Positions 26,868 to 34,740 of a DNA stretch of 39,048 bases are shown here, in pieces (the stretch's first letter is position 1; each line of letters begins with the position of its first letter). The stretch lies in NCBI GenBank assembly GCA_944389095.1, contig CALXLC010000014.1, forward strand, positions 1 through 39,048. Direction: 5' to 3'. The DNA is from an uncultured Alphaproteobacteria bacterium. Lineage in GTDB: Bacteria > Pseudomonadota > Alphaproteobacteria > RF32 > CAG-239. Position numbers and translations under genes: made by a program. The notes under the pieces were generated by a model. It had not been told where the DNA came from. It saw only the letters and a list, made by a program, of their open reading frames with translations, and did no database searches.

Positions 26868-27050
26868 TAAAATTCTCCGTTTATCGGTTTTATTTTATCC
26901 GGCTCCGGCGATTTGGCAAGAAGGATATTTATCTTTTTGATGAAAAAAAGGCGTTAAACGCTGAAATTGAATAAATTTAAACTGGACAGCGGCACAAGTT
27001 TGCATTATGAATACAGGGTTAATTGTTTTGAGATTTTTGGGATATAAGTA

Positions 27051-29726
27051 ATGACAACCACTGTTAAACAAATCAGAAGCACTTTTCTGAATTACTTTGA
27101 AAAGCACGGACACAAGGTTGTTCCGTCTTCTTCTCTGGTGCCGGACAATGATCCGACGCTGATGTTTACCAATTCCGGCATGGTTCAGTTTAAGAACATT
27201 CTGGCCGGCAACGAAATCCGCGACTATACCCGGGCCACAACCTCCCAAAAATCAGTACGGGCCGGCGGCAAGCACAACGACCTTGACAGTGTCGGTTACG
27301 ATGTCCGTCATCATACGTTTTTTGAAATGCTGGGCAACTTTTCTTTTGGCGACTATTTCAAAGACGATGCCATTTTCTTTGCCTGGGAACTGCTGACCAA
27401 AGAGTTTGACATTCCCAAAGAAAAACTGGCGGTCACCATTTATCATAACGACGACGAGGCTTATAATATCTGGAAAAAAGTTTCCGGCCTGCCTGACGAA
27501 CGGATTATCCGCATTGCCACCAAAGACAACTTCTGGCAAATGGGCGACACCGGGCCCTGCGGTCCCTGCTCCGAAATATTTTACGACCACGGTCCCGAAG
27601 TCTGGGGCGGTCTGCCCGGCACGCCGGAAGAAGACGGCGACCGCTGGATTGAAATCTGGAATCTGGTTTTTGACCAGTTTGAAGACCTGCCGGACGGCTC
27701 CCGCATTCCGCTGAAACGCCCGTCGATTGATACCGGTATGGGGCTGGAGAGAATGTCTGCCATTCTGCAGGGCGTGCACTCCAATTTTGACATTGATATT
27801 TTCCGCCACCTTATCAAAGCGATTGCGGACATTGCCAATTCCGATCCCGAAGGGCCGTTAAAAGCCTCTCATAACGTGATTGCCGACCATCTGCGCTCCA
27901 CCGCTTTTCTGATTGCCGACGGCGTTTTGCCCTCCAACGAAGGGCGCGGTTATGTTTTGCGCCGGATTATGCGCCGGGCAATGCGTCATGCCTACATGCT
28001 GGGCGTCAACGAACCGATGATGTACAAGCTCATCCCCACCCTGCAGCAGGAAATGGGCGAGGCTTATCCCGAGCTTTACCGCGCCGGAACGCTGATTACC
28101 GACACCATCAAGCTGGAAGAGCAGCGCTTTTTGAAAACGCTTTCCAAAGGCATGCACCTGCTGGAGGACGAAATTTCGGCCTCAGGCCTTGGCAATAAGG
28201 ACAAATGGTTTCTTGACGGCGAAAAAGCCTTTAAACTCTATGACACTTATGGTTTTCCGTTGGATCTGACCGAAGATATTCTCCGTCAGAAAGGCTTGTC
28301 CGTCGATGTGGAAGGCTTTAACCGCGCCATGGAGCGCCAAAAGGCCGAAGCGCGCAAAAACTGGGCCGGTTCCGGCGATGCGGGCACCGAAAAAATCTGG
28401 TTCGACCTGCAAAACAAACTGGCGCCGACCGAATTTCTGGGATATACCACCCTGCGGGCCGACGGACAGATTACCGCGCTGGTTCAAGACGGCAAGGAGG
28501 TTTCCGAGGTCAGCGGCGGTGACTTTTATCTGCTGGCCAATCAGACGCCTTTTTACGGCGAAATGGGCGGTCAGGTCGGCGACAAGGGAAAAATTGTCAA
28601 TGATTCCTGCGAAATTGAAGTTTCCGACACCAAGAAAAAACTTAACGGCCTTTACGTTCATGTCTGCAAAATGCTCAAAGGCAGCCTTAAGACCGGAGAT
28701 TTTGCCAATTTTCGGGTTGATGAAGACAATCGTCACGCCATTGAGGGCAACCATACCGTCACCCACCTTCTCCACAAGGCTCTGCAGCTGAAGTTTGGCA
28801 GCAGCGTCACTCAAAAAGGTTCGCTGGTGGCGGCCGACCGGATGCGCTTTGACATTGCTTATCCCAAGCAAATCAGCGAAGAAGAGCTGCGCGATCTGGA
28901 AGATGCGGTCAACAGGATGATACGCGCCAACTATCCGGTTCACACCGTTTTGATGAGCCATGACGAGGCGATGAACTGCGGTGCCATGGCTTTGTTCGGC
29001 GAAAAGTACGGCGATGAGGTCCGGGTTGTCTGTGTCGGCGACGACGTTTCCAAAGAATTGTGCGGCGGAACGCACGTTAAGCACACCGGCGACATCGGTT
29101 ATTTCAACATTACGTCAGAATCTGCGATTGCGGCGGGGGTTCGCCGTCTGGAATGCGTGACCGGCCATGCCGCCGAAAAATTTACGCAGGACATTGAGGA
29201 CAAGCTGCACCGCGTCGGAAATCTTTTAAAATCAAGTTTCAACGATATAGAGGCTCGCGTTAATCAATTACTTGAAGAAAAGAAAAAGCTTGAGGCTCAG
29301 GTTTTCGACCTCAAGAAAAAACTGGTCAGCAACAAAACCGCCGACAATCAGGACAAAATCGAAACCATCAACGGCATCAAGTTCGTCGGCAAAGTTTTGG
29401 AAGATATTCCGGCCAAAGAACTGAAAGCTTTTGTTGATGAAATCAAGGAGCAAATCGGTTCCGGCGTCATTGCCCTGTTTGCGGGCAACGAGGGCAAGGC
29501 TTCCGTGGTTATCGGCGTTACCGACGACCTGAAAGACAAAATCTCCGCTGTTGAGCTGATTAAGACCGTGGCTCCGTTTGTCGGCGCTCAGGGCGGCGGC
29601 GGACGTCCCGACATGGCTCAGACCGGCGGTCCGGATGCGACCCGTCTGGAAGAGGCCTGCGCGGCAATGCGCAAAGAGCTGAACATGCGCAATGTTTCCA
29701 ACATCCGCGACATTGCAAACATGTAA
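27051..29726 (+). CDS. alaS: Alanine-tRNA ligase
   Basis: 891 residues, close to the family norm of about 875. Class II catalytic core with HHTFFEMLGNFSFGDYFK, the family GPCGPCSEIFYD segment, and the motif-3 like GMGLERMSA. The editing domain has HTVTHLLH and LCGGTHVKHTGDIG, the zinc-binding His/Cys set. After a coiled coil (roughly 720-760, LLEEKKKLEAQVFDLKKKL) comes the C-Ala domain with GGGGRPDMAQ. Transcribed divergently from sfsA over a 183-bp gap. Confidence 0.98.
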   Translation: MTTTVKQIRSTFLNYFEKHGHKVVPSSSLVPDNDPTLMFTNSGMVQFKNILAGNEIRDYTRATTSQKSVRAGGKHNDLDSVGYDVRHHTFFEMLGNFSFGDYFKDDAIFFAWELLTKEFDIPKEKLAVTIYHNDDEAYNIWKKVSGLPDERIIRIATKDNFWQMGDTGPCGPCSEIFYDHGPEVWGGLPGTPEEDGDRWIEIWNLVFDQFEDLPDGSRIPLKRPSIDTGMGLERMSAILQGVHSNFDIDIFRHLIKAIADIANSDPEGPLKASHNVIADHLRSTAFLIADGVLPSNEGRGYVLRRIMRRAMRHAYMLGVNEPMMYKLIPTLQQEMGEAYPELYRAGTLITDTIKLEEQRFLKTLSKGMHLLEDEISASGLGNKDKWFLDGEKAFKLYDTYGFPLDLTEDILRQKGLSVDVEGFNRAMERQKAEARKNWAGSGDAGTEKIWFDLQNKLAPTEFLGYTTLRADGQITALVQDGKEVSEVSGGDFYLLANQTPFYGEMGGQVGDKGKIVNDSCEIEVSDTKKKLNGLYVHVCKMLKGSLKTGDFANFRVDEDNRHAIEGNHTVTHLLHKALQLKFGSSVTQKGSLVAADRMRFDIAYPKQISEEELRDLEDAVNRMIRANYPVHTVLMSHDEAMNCGAMALFGEKYGDEVRVVCVGDDVSKELCGGTHVKHTGDIGYFNITSESAIAAGVRRLECVTGHAAEKFTQDIEDKLHRVGNLLKSSFNDIEARVNQLLEEKKKLEAQVFDLKKKLVSNKTADNQDKIETINGIKFVGKVLEDIPAKELKAFVDEIKEQIGSGVIALFAGNEGKASVVIGVTDDLKDKISAVELIKTVAPFVGAQGGGGRPDMAQTGGPDATRLEEACAAMRKELNMRNVSNIRDIANM

Positions 29727-29755
29727 TCCAATCCGCTATATAACCAACAGTGCCC

Positions 29756-29784
29756 AAAGGCTCCGAACTCGCTTCGGGGCCTTT
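29756..29784 (+). terminator. Hairpin after alaS, probable terminator
   Basis: AAAGGCTCCGA pairs with TCGGGGCCTTT (one G-U) around ACTCGCT, 30 bp after the alaS stop. The T run is poor, so strength is uncertain. It lies between convergent alaS and the reverse transcriptase. Confidence 0.55.
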
Positions 29785-29801
29785 GTCAAAACATCTTCCG
29801 C

Positions 29802-31067
29802 TCAAAAGATATCGCCGCCCTCTTCCACCGGAATTTTATTGCGCATCAGGCGAAGATACTTAACCTGCGTGGTCCAGTTTTTTTTCAAAACGATTTTTTT
29901 GGCGCTGCCGTAAGTGTAAATCAGCTTCCACCATCGGTCTGAAATGTTATTCCACAACATTTTGCGGCGGATTTTATAAGTGCTGTAATGCAGCATAAAT
30001 CCCAGATAAGAATTGATGCTGGAAACAAAATGCTCGGCCTGCTCGGCATAAGCGGCATTTTTGGCGGCCACGGCGTTGAACGTTTCAATCTTCCGATACA
30101 AATTTCCCTTGGTGCGGTTGGCAATATAAACGCGCCCCGGCTTGACCACCGCGCCGATAAATTTGACGCCCTTGCTGAAATGCTGCAGATACACTTTGCG
30201 CGGATGAAGTCTCAGCCCGAGTTTTTCGGCAATAAAGCGGCGCAGCTTGTCCTGAATTTTTATCAAAAACTGTTTGTCCGGGTGCACAATCACAAAGTCA
30301 TCGACATACCGCCCGTAATATTTGACCTTGAGCTCGTTTTTGACATACTTGTCAAAGGCGTCCATATAAAAGTTGGCAAAAACCTGGGACGACAAATTGC
30401 CAATCGGCAGCCCGTGCAGATTATCTGTCTTAAACAGGCTTTTGGAGGCGGGCAGCCCGTCCCAGTTGCTGCGTTTGCCCTTAATGTTGCAGTTTTGCTG
30501 CGGGCAATGATAAACAATAATCTTCACCAGGCCGAGAATAATCTCTTTATCCACGGCGTGATAATACCGGCGGATAAACTTCTCCAGCCGCTTATACAGA
30601 ATATCTTTGTTTATGCTCATAAAAAAAGACTGGATATCCATTTTGAGAATATAGCAGTCTTTTTGATAATTTCCGGAACATTCGCGGACAAACTCCTCAA
30701 TCCGCCGCACGCCGTACATCGTCCCCTTGCCGGCCCGGCAGCTATAGCTGTCACGGATAAACAGCGCCTCAAACAAAGGCATCAGCTTATTAATCACCAG
30801 ATGATGCACGATACGGTCGCGAAAATCGGCGGCAAAAATCTCTCTTTTGACCGGTTTGTTGACAATAAAAGCGATGGATTTTCCCGGATAATAGGTCCGG
30901 TTGTTAATCTGGCGCCACAGTTCTATCAGGCGATGTTCAAAATCCCCCTCAAACTCCAGAGCGTTAAACGTTTTGCGTTTGTTGCGCCGACAATCGTAAT
31001 AAGCGGCAAACATTTCCTCCAGCTTTACGGGTTCGGCATAAGAGGTATCAAATAATTCAAGCTGCAT
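29802..31067 (-). CDS. DGR reverse transcriptase
   Basis: 421 residues, within the DGR RT range. It copies the TR RNA into cDNA with errors at adenines; the cDNA replaces the variable repeats. Seen: RDRIVHHLV (about 83-91), DSYSCRAGKGT (106-116), first catalytic Asp144 in LKMDIQSFF, IGNLSSQ at 222-228, and YVDD at 254-257, then GLRLHPRK and KFIGAVV. The [ILV]GxxxSQ motif marks DGR RTs; group II intron and retron RTs usually have QGxxxSP there. There is no maturase or endonuclease extension. TRs lie directly upstream and avd beyond them, the canonical order. The ribosome site is weak, so translation may be limited. Confidence 0.96.
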   Translation of the reverse strand: MQLELFDTSYAEPVKLEEMFAAYYDCRRNKRKTFNALEFEGDFEHRLIELWRQINNRTYYPGKSIAFIVNKPVKREIFAADFRDRIVHHLVINKLMPLFEALFIRDSYSCRAGKGTMYGVRRIEEFVRECSGNYQKDCYILKMDIQSFFMSINKDILYKRLEKFIRRYYHAVDKEIILGLVKIIVYHCPQQNCNIKGKRSNWDGLPASKSLFKTDNLHGLPIGNLSSQVFANFYMDAFDKYVKNELKVKYYGRYVDDFVIVHPDKQFLIKIQDKLRRFIAEKLGLRLHPRKVYLQHFSKGVKFIGAVVKPGRVYIANRTKGNLYRKIETFNAVAAKNAAYAEQAEHFVSSINSYLGFMLHYSTYKIRRKMLWNNISDRWWKLIYTYGSAKKIVLKKNWTTQVKYLRLMRNKIPVEEGGDIF

Positions 31068-31124
31068 AGCACACCAACCAAGCTAATGACCGGGATTACC
31101 CTTTTGTTCAATTTTATTTCCAAG

Positions 31125-31241
31125 AGCGAGGACACAACGAACGCGGTTATTGTTGTTGTTCTTATTGTTGTTGTTCATATCGCCGTCGGACGGTCGCACA
31201 ACCCACGCGTTGTTGTTGTTATTGTTCTCGGACGAAGACCA
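31125..31241 (-). repeat. Template repeat A (TR A)
   Basis: 117 nt, nearest to the RT. In the VR frame it reads WSSSE, six Asn, AWVVRPSDGDM, four Asn, K, five Asn, RVRCVLA. Nearly all variable positions are AAC or AAT, the codons that random A changes spread most widely without making stops. It matches VR2 with 17 of 18 changes at A, and the 3' half of VR1 with 9 of 9 at A. It ends in GTGTCCTCGCT then CTT (IMH*). Confidence 0.95.
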
Positions 31242-31391
31242 ACCATACAATCCTGACTGCCCGTTTTGGTCTTAACAACCGCGCTTTGCGGCTGTCGGCA
31301 GTCCTTTTGAAAATAAAACATGCTCGCTCCGTACGGCCGTAACCGCACGAATTCCGGCAAAAAATGCTGCTTTTTTAACTTTACTTCCAAG

Positions 31392-31505
31392 AGCGAGGAC
31401 ACAACGAACGCGGTTATTGTTATTCTTATTGTTGTTGTTGTTCATATTGCCGTCGGACGGTCTGACGTTCCAGGCGTTATTGTTATTGTTCTCGGACGAA
31501 GACCA
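31392..31505 (-). repeat. Template repeat B (TR B)
   Basis: 114 nt. It reads WSSSE, five Asn, AWNVRPSDGNM, five Asn, K, four Asn, RVRCVLA. Its 5' half matches both VR1 and VR3 with only A-site changes (7 each). Its 3' half has a different Asn codon count (5+4) from every VR in the window, which all have 4+5. So no VR here was fully copied from TR B in its present form. Confidence 0.93.
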
Positions 31506-31659
31506 GCCGCACAATCCTGACTGCCCGTTTTGGTCTTAACAACCGCCTTCTGCGGCTGTCGGCAGTCCTTTTAAAAGTAAAATATGCTCGCTCCGTACGG
31601 CCGTAACCGTACGAATTCCGGCAAAACAGTCTTTTATTTTGTTCAACTTTATTTCCAAG

Positions 31660-31773
31660 AGCGAGGACACAACGAACGCGGTTATTGTTGTTATTCTTAT
31701 TGTTGTTGTTCATGTTGCCGTCGGACGGTCTGACCCGCCACGCGTTGTTATTATTGTTCTCGGACGAAGACCA
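31660..31773 (-). repeat. Template repeat C (TR C)
   Basis: 114 nt, nearest to avd. It reads WSSSE, five Asn, AWRVRPSDGNM, four Asn, K, five Asn, RVRCVLA. Its 3' half matches VR3 with 10 of 10 changes at A. Its 5' half (GCGTGGCGGGTC) matches no VR here. Confidence 0.93.
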
Positions 31774-31953
31774 GCCACACAATCCTGACTGCCCGTTTTG
31801 GTCTTAACAACCGCCTTCTGCAGCTGTCGGCAGTCCTTTTGAAAATAAAACATGCTCGCTCCGTACGGCCGTAACCGCACGAATTCCGGCAAAACCGTTT
31901 TTTGTCGCAGCGTTTCGGACGCTTCTCAAAAAAATAACGGCCGCAGGCGGTTT

Positions 31954-32295
31954 TTATTTGCCCCTGTTTTTCCAAGCGGTTATCTGCTTGCCGATGCTGT
32001 CGGTAATCAGCGCTATCTCGGCCATTTTTTTATATGATAATAATTTGAGGTCCAGGCAGACTCTTATTTGCAGCTTCAACAGCTCAAAATCATCCAGAAA
32101 CGCGTCCAGAAATTCCCGTTTGTCCTGATTTTTGTTGGCGCGGTACAGATTGCGAAACAGCGAAAGCGTGTCTCTGCGCATGTCCTGCCCCAGACTGAAC
32201 TTGTACTCGCGGGAAAACGTATTGGTGACCTTGTAAATCTCCAACAACAAACGATAACTGTCACGATAAACCGGTAATTCACTGTATATGGCCAC
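31954..32295 (-). CDS. avd: DGR accessory variability determinant, Avd-like four-helix bundle protein
   Basis: 113 residues starting at a GTG with AAGGA 8 nt upstream; the frame extends to 32346 without a site. The N-terminus (AIYSELPVYRDSYRLLLEIY) and the rest are all helical and basic, as in Avd/S23-type four-helix bundle proteins that form a pentameric barrel and hand TR RNA to the RT. Key pieces are SLGQDMRRDTLSLFRNLYRA and LKLQIRVCLDLKLLS. It lies upstream of the TR array and RT on the same strand, the standard DGR order, and probably heads their transcript. Confidence 0.88.
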   Translation of the reverse strand: MAIYSELPVYRDSYRLLLEIYKVTNTFSREYKFSLGQDMRRDTLSLFRNLYRANKNQDKREFLDAFLDDFELLKLQIRVCLDLKLLSYKKMAEIALITDSIGKQITAWKNRGK

Positions 32296-32367
32296 GCTGC
32301 CCGTCCTTTGTTTTTTGTTTATGGTAATCCCGGCACAATTATACACTATGCACCCGAAACGTTTATT

Positions 32368-32396
32368 CCTATATAAAATATTTGTTTAAGTTGCAA
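32368..32396 (-). promoter_or_regulatory. Candidate promoter of the avd-TR-RT unit
   Basis: Minus strand TTGCAA, 17-bp spacer, TATAGG (overlapping TATATA), ending 73 bp upstream of the avd GTG. By eye only. Confidence 0.45.
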
Positions 32397-32399
32397 CCC

Positions 32400-32640
32400 T
32401 CTTTCTTAATTTATCCACACCCGCCCAGCGGGCGGGGGCATAACTGGCTGCCTAAGTAATCTTTAAGTAGGCGCGCGGTGGCAGCGCCACTGGCATAACT
32501 TAAGCGGCTGCCGGCGAGCCGCCGGTGGCAATATCTAAGCGGCTGTTTTGAGAATTCCACTCTTCTGCGGGTTGAGTGCCGGCTGATAGAATAGCCGGTT
32601 GACGGAATAATCTTTAGACGGTTGCTGTTTGTTTTTTCAA
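32400..32640. repeat. GC-rich direct-repeat region, left copy
   Basis: Contains GGGCGGGGGCATAACT (32430-32445), a 21-bp block beginning GCCGGCGAGCC (32510-32530) and TAAGCGG, in the same order and orientation as at 34582-34660. It fills the gap between avd and the target-3 terminators. No coding frame is evident. Confidence 0.7.
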
Positions 32641-32654
32641 AGCCGCAAAAATGC

Positions 32655-32723
32655 CGCCTTCAAGCTAAAGCTTGAAGGCGGGAGGCAGAAAAAAATTTGC
32701 CTCTCGCGGCAAGCCGCGAGAGG
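32655..32723 (-). terminator. Two strong hairpins after DGR target 3
   Basis: First, CCTCTCGCGGC/GCCGCGAGAGG (32700-32723), followed on the minus strand by CAAATTTTTTT. Second, CGCCTTCAAGCT/AGCTTGAAGGCG (32655-32680), followed by GCATTTTT. The first lies 23 nt after the stop and may double as the post-IMH hairpin of VR3. Confidence 0.88.
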
Positions 32724-32746
32724 TAAATAGTTGAAGGGATAAATAG

Positions 32747-33529
32747 TTAAAAAGCGAGGACACAACGAACGCGGCTAGTGTTGTAATACTTATAGCTGTA
32801 GGTCATGGAGCCGTCGGACGGGCTGACGTACCAGGCGAAATTGCTACTGCTCTCGGACGAAGACCAGTAATAAGCATTCTGAAGCTGCGTCTTAGATAAT
32901 TTTTGAAGCCCTAAATTAATAGCTCCATAGCTGAAACTGGTAACATACAATTCACCCGCTGCCGGTAAGTACCAGCCGCTGCTGCCTTTACCGCTTGAAA
33001 CCGGTTTATAAGTATTACAGTATTCTGCCGCCGGATAGCTATTACTGCTACTGTAATTTACGATACATGAGGTGTTTGTTGCTCCTCTAAAGTCTGTTTG
33101 TGCCTCTGCCGTGCTGCTATAATTTGTTAAACACGATAAGTCCTCATAACTCGGCGTAGACCACCGCAAAAAATAGCTTCTCTCTTCCAGTGCCACAGCA
33201 AACCTCGTCGAACCGGCGACATAAGCCACAATACCAACCGCCGTCTTGCTCGGAATAACACTGTCCGAAACTGTTCCGTCAGAATACAGAATCGAGCCGG
33301 GAGACGCTCCGGCCGCAGAATCTCCGGCCTCCACGCAAAAATACTTGCTACTGTCAAACGGACAGACCAGGCTTTCCATGCCGTCACAATCCGCCGCCGA
33401 TTTCTTATACCCCAATTCCGCACATCTGGTCGAACTCGTACAGTTCTGCGCCAATGCAGCCCCGCTGACACTCATCAAAGACAACAAGCTTCCGAACACC
33501 AAAATGTCTTTTTTCTTCATCTTTCTCAT
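32747..33529 (-). CDS. DGR target 3: secreted Cys-module / Lcl C-type-lectin-fold protein
   Basis: About 260 residues. The start chosen is the ATG at 33529, with AGGAG 7 nt upstream, matching the MRK start of target 2; other ATGs lie at 33532 and 33544. A signal peptide is likely (KKKDILVFGSLLSLM, then GAALAQN). Then the Cys module (CAELGY..VCPFD..FC), SPGSILYSDGTVS, and the lectin-like domain with GWYLPAAGELY and YYWSSSE. Outside the VR it is about as close to target 2 as a recent duplicate (LSCLTNYSSTAEAQTDF in both). The last 39 codons are VR3. It follows the Cys-rich gene at 33548 by 18 bp, as one operon. Confidence 0.9.
   Translation of the reverse strand: MRKMKKKDILVFGSLLSLMSVSGAALAQNCTSSTRCAELGYKKSAADCDGMESLVCPFDSSKYFCVEAGDSAAGASPGSILYSDGTVSDSVIPSKTAVGIVAYVAGSTRFAVALEERSYFLRWSTPSYEDLSCLTNYSSTAEAQTDFRGATNTSCIVNYSSSNSYPAAEYCNTYKPVSSGKGSSGWYLPAAGELYVTSFSYGAINLGLQKLSKTQLQNAYYWSSSESSSNFAWYVSPSDGSMTYSYKYYNTSRVRCVLAF
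32750..32866 (-). repeat. DGR variable repeat VR3 (TR B / TR C mosaic)
   Basis: 117 bp at the 3' end of target 3. Up to the RPSDG-equivalent codons it equals TR B apart from 7 changes, all at template A. From the Gly codon before the variable Met block it equals TR C apart from 10 changes, all at template A. It ends in the intact IMH core GTGTCCTCGCT then TTT. A GC-rich hairpin follows after the stop. Confidence 0.93.
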
Positions 33530-33547
33530 CATTCTTCTCCTCATCTT

Positions 33548-34333
33548 CTATAAGCCGCTCCAATACGCTTCTTCGTCAAAGCTGCCTTCCGCACAGCCGA
33601 TGGCACAATATCTTTCCGAACATTCCTCATAACGGCAGAGCGTATATGCCGGACAGGCAGTTAACGAACATTCAAACAGGCATTTTTTGCATGAATTGTA
33701 TTTAAGGGTTTCGCCGCTTTGGCAGATTTCGGCATCCAGGGCCGGACCATACTCACATTCCACGAATTCGTCCGGGCAGTCGTGAGGGACAATCTGATAC
33801 CTGACGCCGTCACATCCGGAACAGCTGGCGCTCTCGTCATATCCGTCGGGAATAGTCTCATGAGGATAATCTCTGCAGAGATTGCAGCATTTTGCAAAAC
33901 TGTCGTCATAGGGGCAGCGTTCTTCCGACATAGCCCATCCGTCGGGACAAACCTTCTCATAGCCCAGAGAAGGACAAAGTTTGTCCGGGTCTGGCACGCA
34001 GTTTCTGTAACAGAGTTTGACATTATCGGGACGGATTGTGTCACAGGTATAGAACTCGGGCGGTTCGGACAGGAAGCCGTATCCTTCGCAGGTTCTTGAC
34101 GCGTCCGGAGGCTGATAATCCGGGCGGTCGGAAACGTCGTAATCCCGGGAATTAAAAACATAAGAACAATCCGGCAAAAAACAGGTCTTGGCCAGTTGAT
34201 ATGATGTGTCCGAAACAAAAGATGCTGGTTCCAACAATGGTGTGTGTATTGTGCATGAGGCCTCAGCCGGAAACACAGCCATCAACAAACATGTTAAAAC
34301 AAAATATTTTAAGCGATTGTATGATTTCGTCAT
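33548..34333 (-). CDS. Cys-rich secreted protein upstream of DGR target 3
   Basis: About 261 residues. The ATG at 34333 has AGAAGGG 8 nt upstream; an earlier ATG at 34363 is less likely. KYFVLTCLLMAVFPAEA is a clear signal peptide core. The mature part has about 30 Cys in modules, including CPSLGYEKVCPDG...RCPYD, related to the Cys module of the three targets, and ASCSGCDG like the CSDCSG repeats of target 1. It has no lectin domain and no variable repeat. It may be a partner of target 3, or the separate equivalent of the Cys-rich half of target 1. Function unknown. Confidence 0.8.
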   Translation of the reverse strand: MTKSYNRLKYFVLTCLLMAVFPAEASCTIHTPLLEPASFVSDTSYQLAKTCFLPDCSYVFNSRDYDVSDRPDYQPPDASRTCEGYGFLSEPPEFYTCDTIRPDNVKLCYRNCVPDPDKLCPSLGYEKVCPDGWAMSEERCPYDDSFAKCCNLCRDYPHETIPDGYDESASCSGCDGVRYQIVPHDCPDEFVECEYGPALDAEICQSGETLKYNSCKKCLFECSLTACPAYTLCRYEECSERYCAIGCAEGSFDEEAYWSGL

Positions 34334-34511
34334 TTCCGCAGCCCTTCTTGTTAAAACCGGCAAACGAAATCTACAGGGATGATAAAGAAAAGATTAACCG
34401 TACTTATCCGTCCGCAGGCGGCGGACAGATTGTTTTTTGCTGAGGCAATCCATAGACTTGAAGGGCACAACTCCTCCAAATATTCACCAACACACTATAG
34501 ATTATGTTTTC

Positions 34512-34540
34512 ACTTTAACATAACTGAGGGAAAGTGTCAA
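34512..34540 (-). promoter_or_regulatory. Candidate promoter of DGR target operon 2
   Basis: Minus strand TTGACA (34540-34535), 17-bp spacer, TAAAGT (34517-34512). It leaves a leader of about 170 nt before the ATG at 34333. Confidence 0.55.
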
Positions 34541-34581
34541 ACTATATTTACAAGGATTAGACAAAACCACACGCACGGCGT

Positions 34582-34740
34582 GGGCGGGGGCGTAACTTAA
34601 GCGGAGGTGGAGAGGCTTCCACTTTTCTGCCGGCGAGCCGCCGGTGGCATAACCTAAGCGGAGGTGGAGAGGCTTCCACTTTTCTGGTGCGTGCCGCACA
34701 GGCATAACTTTGGCGGTGGTGGAGAGGCTTCCACTTTTCT
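34582..34740. repeat. Tandem hairpin repeats and right copy of the direct repeat
   Basis: Three copies of GGTGGAGAGGCTTCCACTTT at about 34605, 34662 and 34717 (period 57 and 55), each with the small hairpin GTGGA/TCCAC. They are joined by blocks shared with 32430-32545: GGGCGGGGGCGTAACT at 34582-34597 and the 21-bp block beginning GCCGGCGAGCC at 34629-34649. Confidence 0.85.

Larger units (their letters stand above)
31085..31896 (-). repeat. Tandem array of three DGR template-repeat units
   Basis: Three units of about 245 bp, spaced 267 and 268 bp, at roughly 31115-31362, 31383-31626 and 31651-31894. Each holds a TR core and, on its 5' side on the minus strand, a nearly identical leader of about 120 bp with GAATTCGT.CGGTTACGG, CAAAAGGACTGCCGACAGC and GACCAAAACGGGCAGTCAGG. 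In the TR reading frame a TAA precedes the leader end, so the TRs are not protein genes. The conserved leader may be needed for RT priming or RNA structure. Confidence 0.92.

Noticed and set aside
28182..29084. 300-codon minus-strand frame inside alaS
   Set aside because: Mirror of alaS codon usage, with no recognisable protein features.
29988..31055. Long plus-strand frame opposite the RT (355 codons)
   Set aside because: Antisense shadow of the RT gene; no motif and low-complexity composition.
29802..31067. Group II intron or retron reverse transcriptase
   Set aside because: No maturase or endonuclease domain and no intron ends or msr/msd. The GNLSSQ motif and adjacent TRs fit a DGR.
31272..31782. 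Asn-rich open frames over the template repeats
   Set aside because: They are the DGR templates read in the VR frame. Stops precede the leader and there is no ribosome site; the Asn runs reflect AAC/AAT codons kept for mutagenesis, not a protein.
31085..31896. CRISPR-like array
   Set aside because: Units are about 245 bp with only three copies, no short spacers and no cas genes; RT, avd and VRs explain them as TRs.
33548..34333. A fourth DGR target
   Set aside because: The Cys-rich gene ends without the WSSSE...RVRC segment and has no match to any TR.
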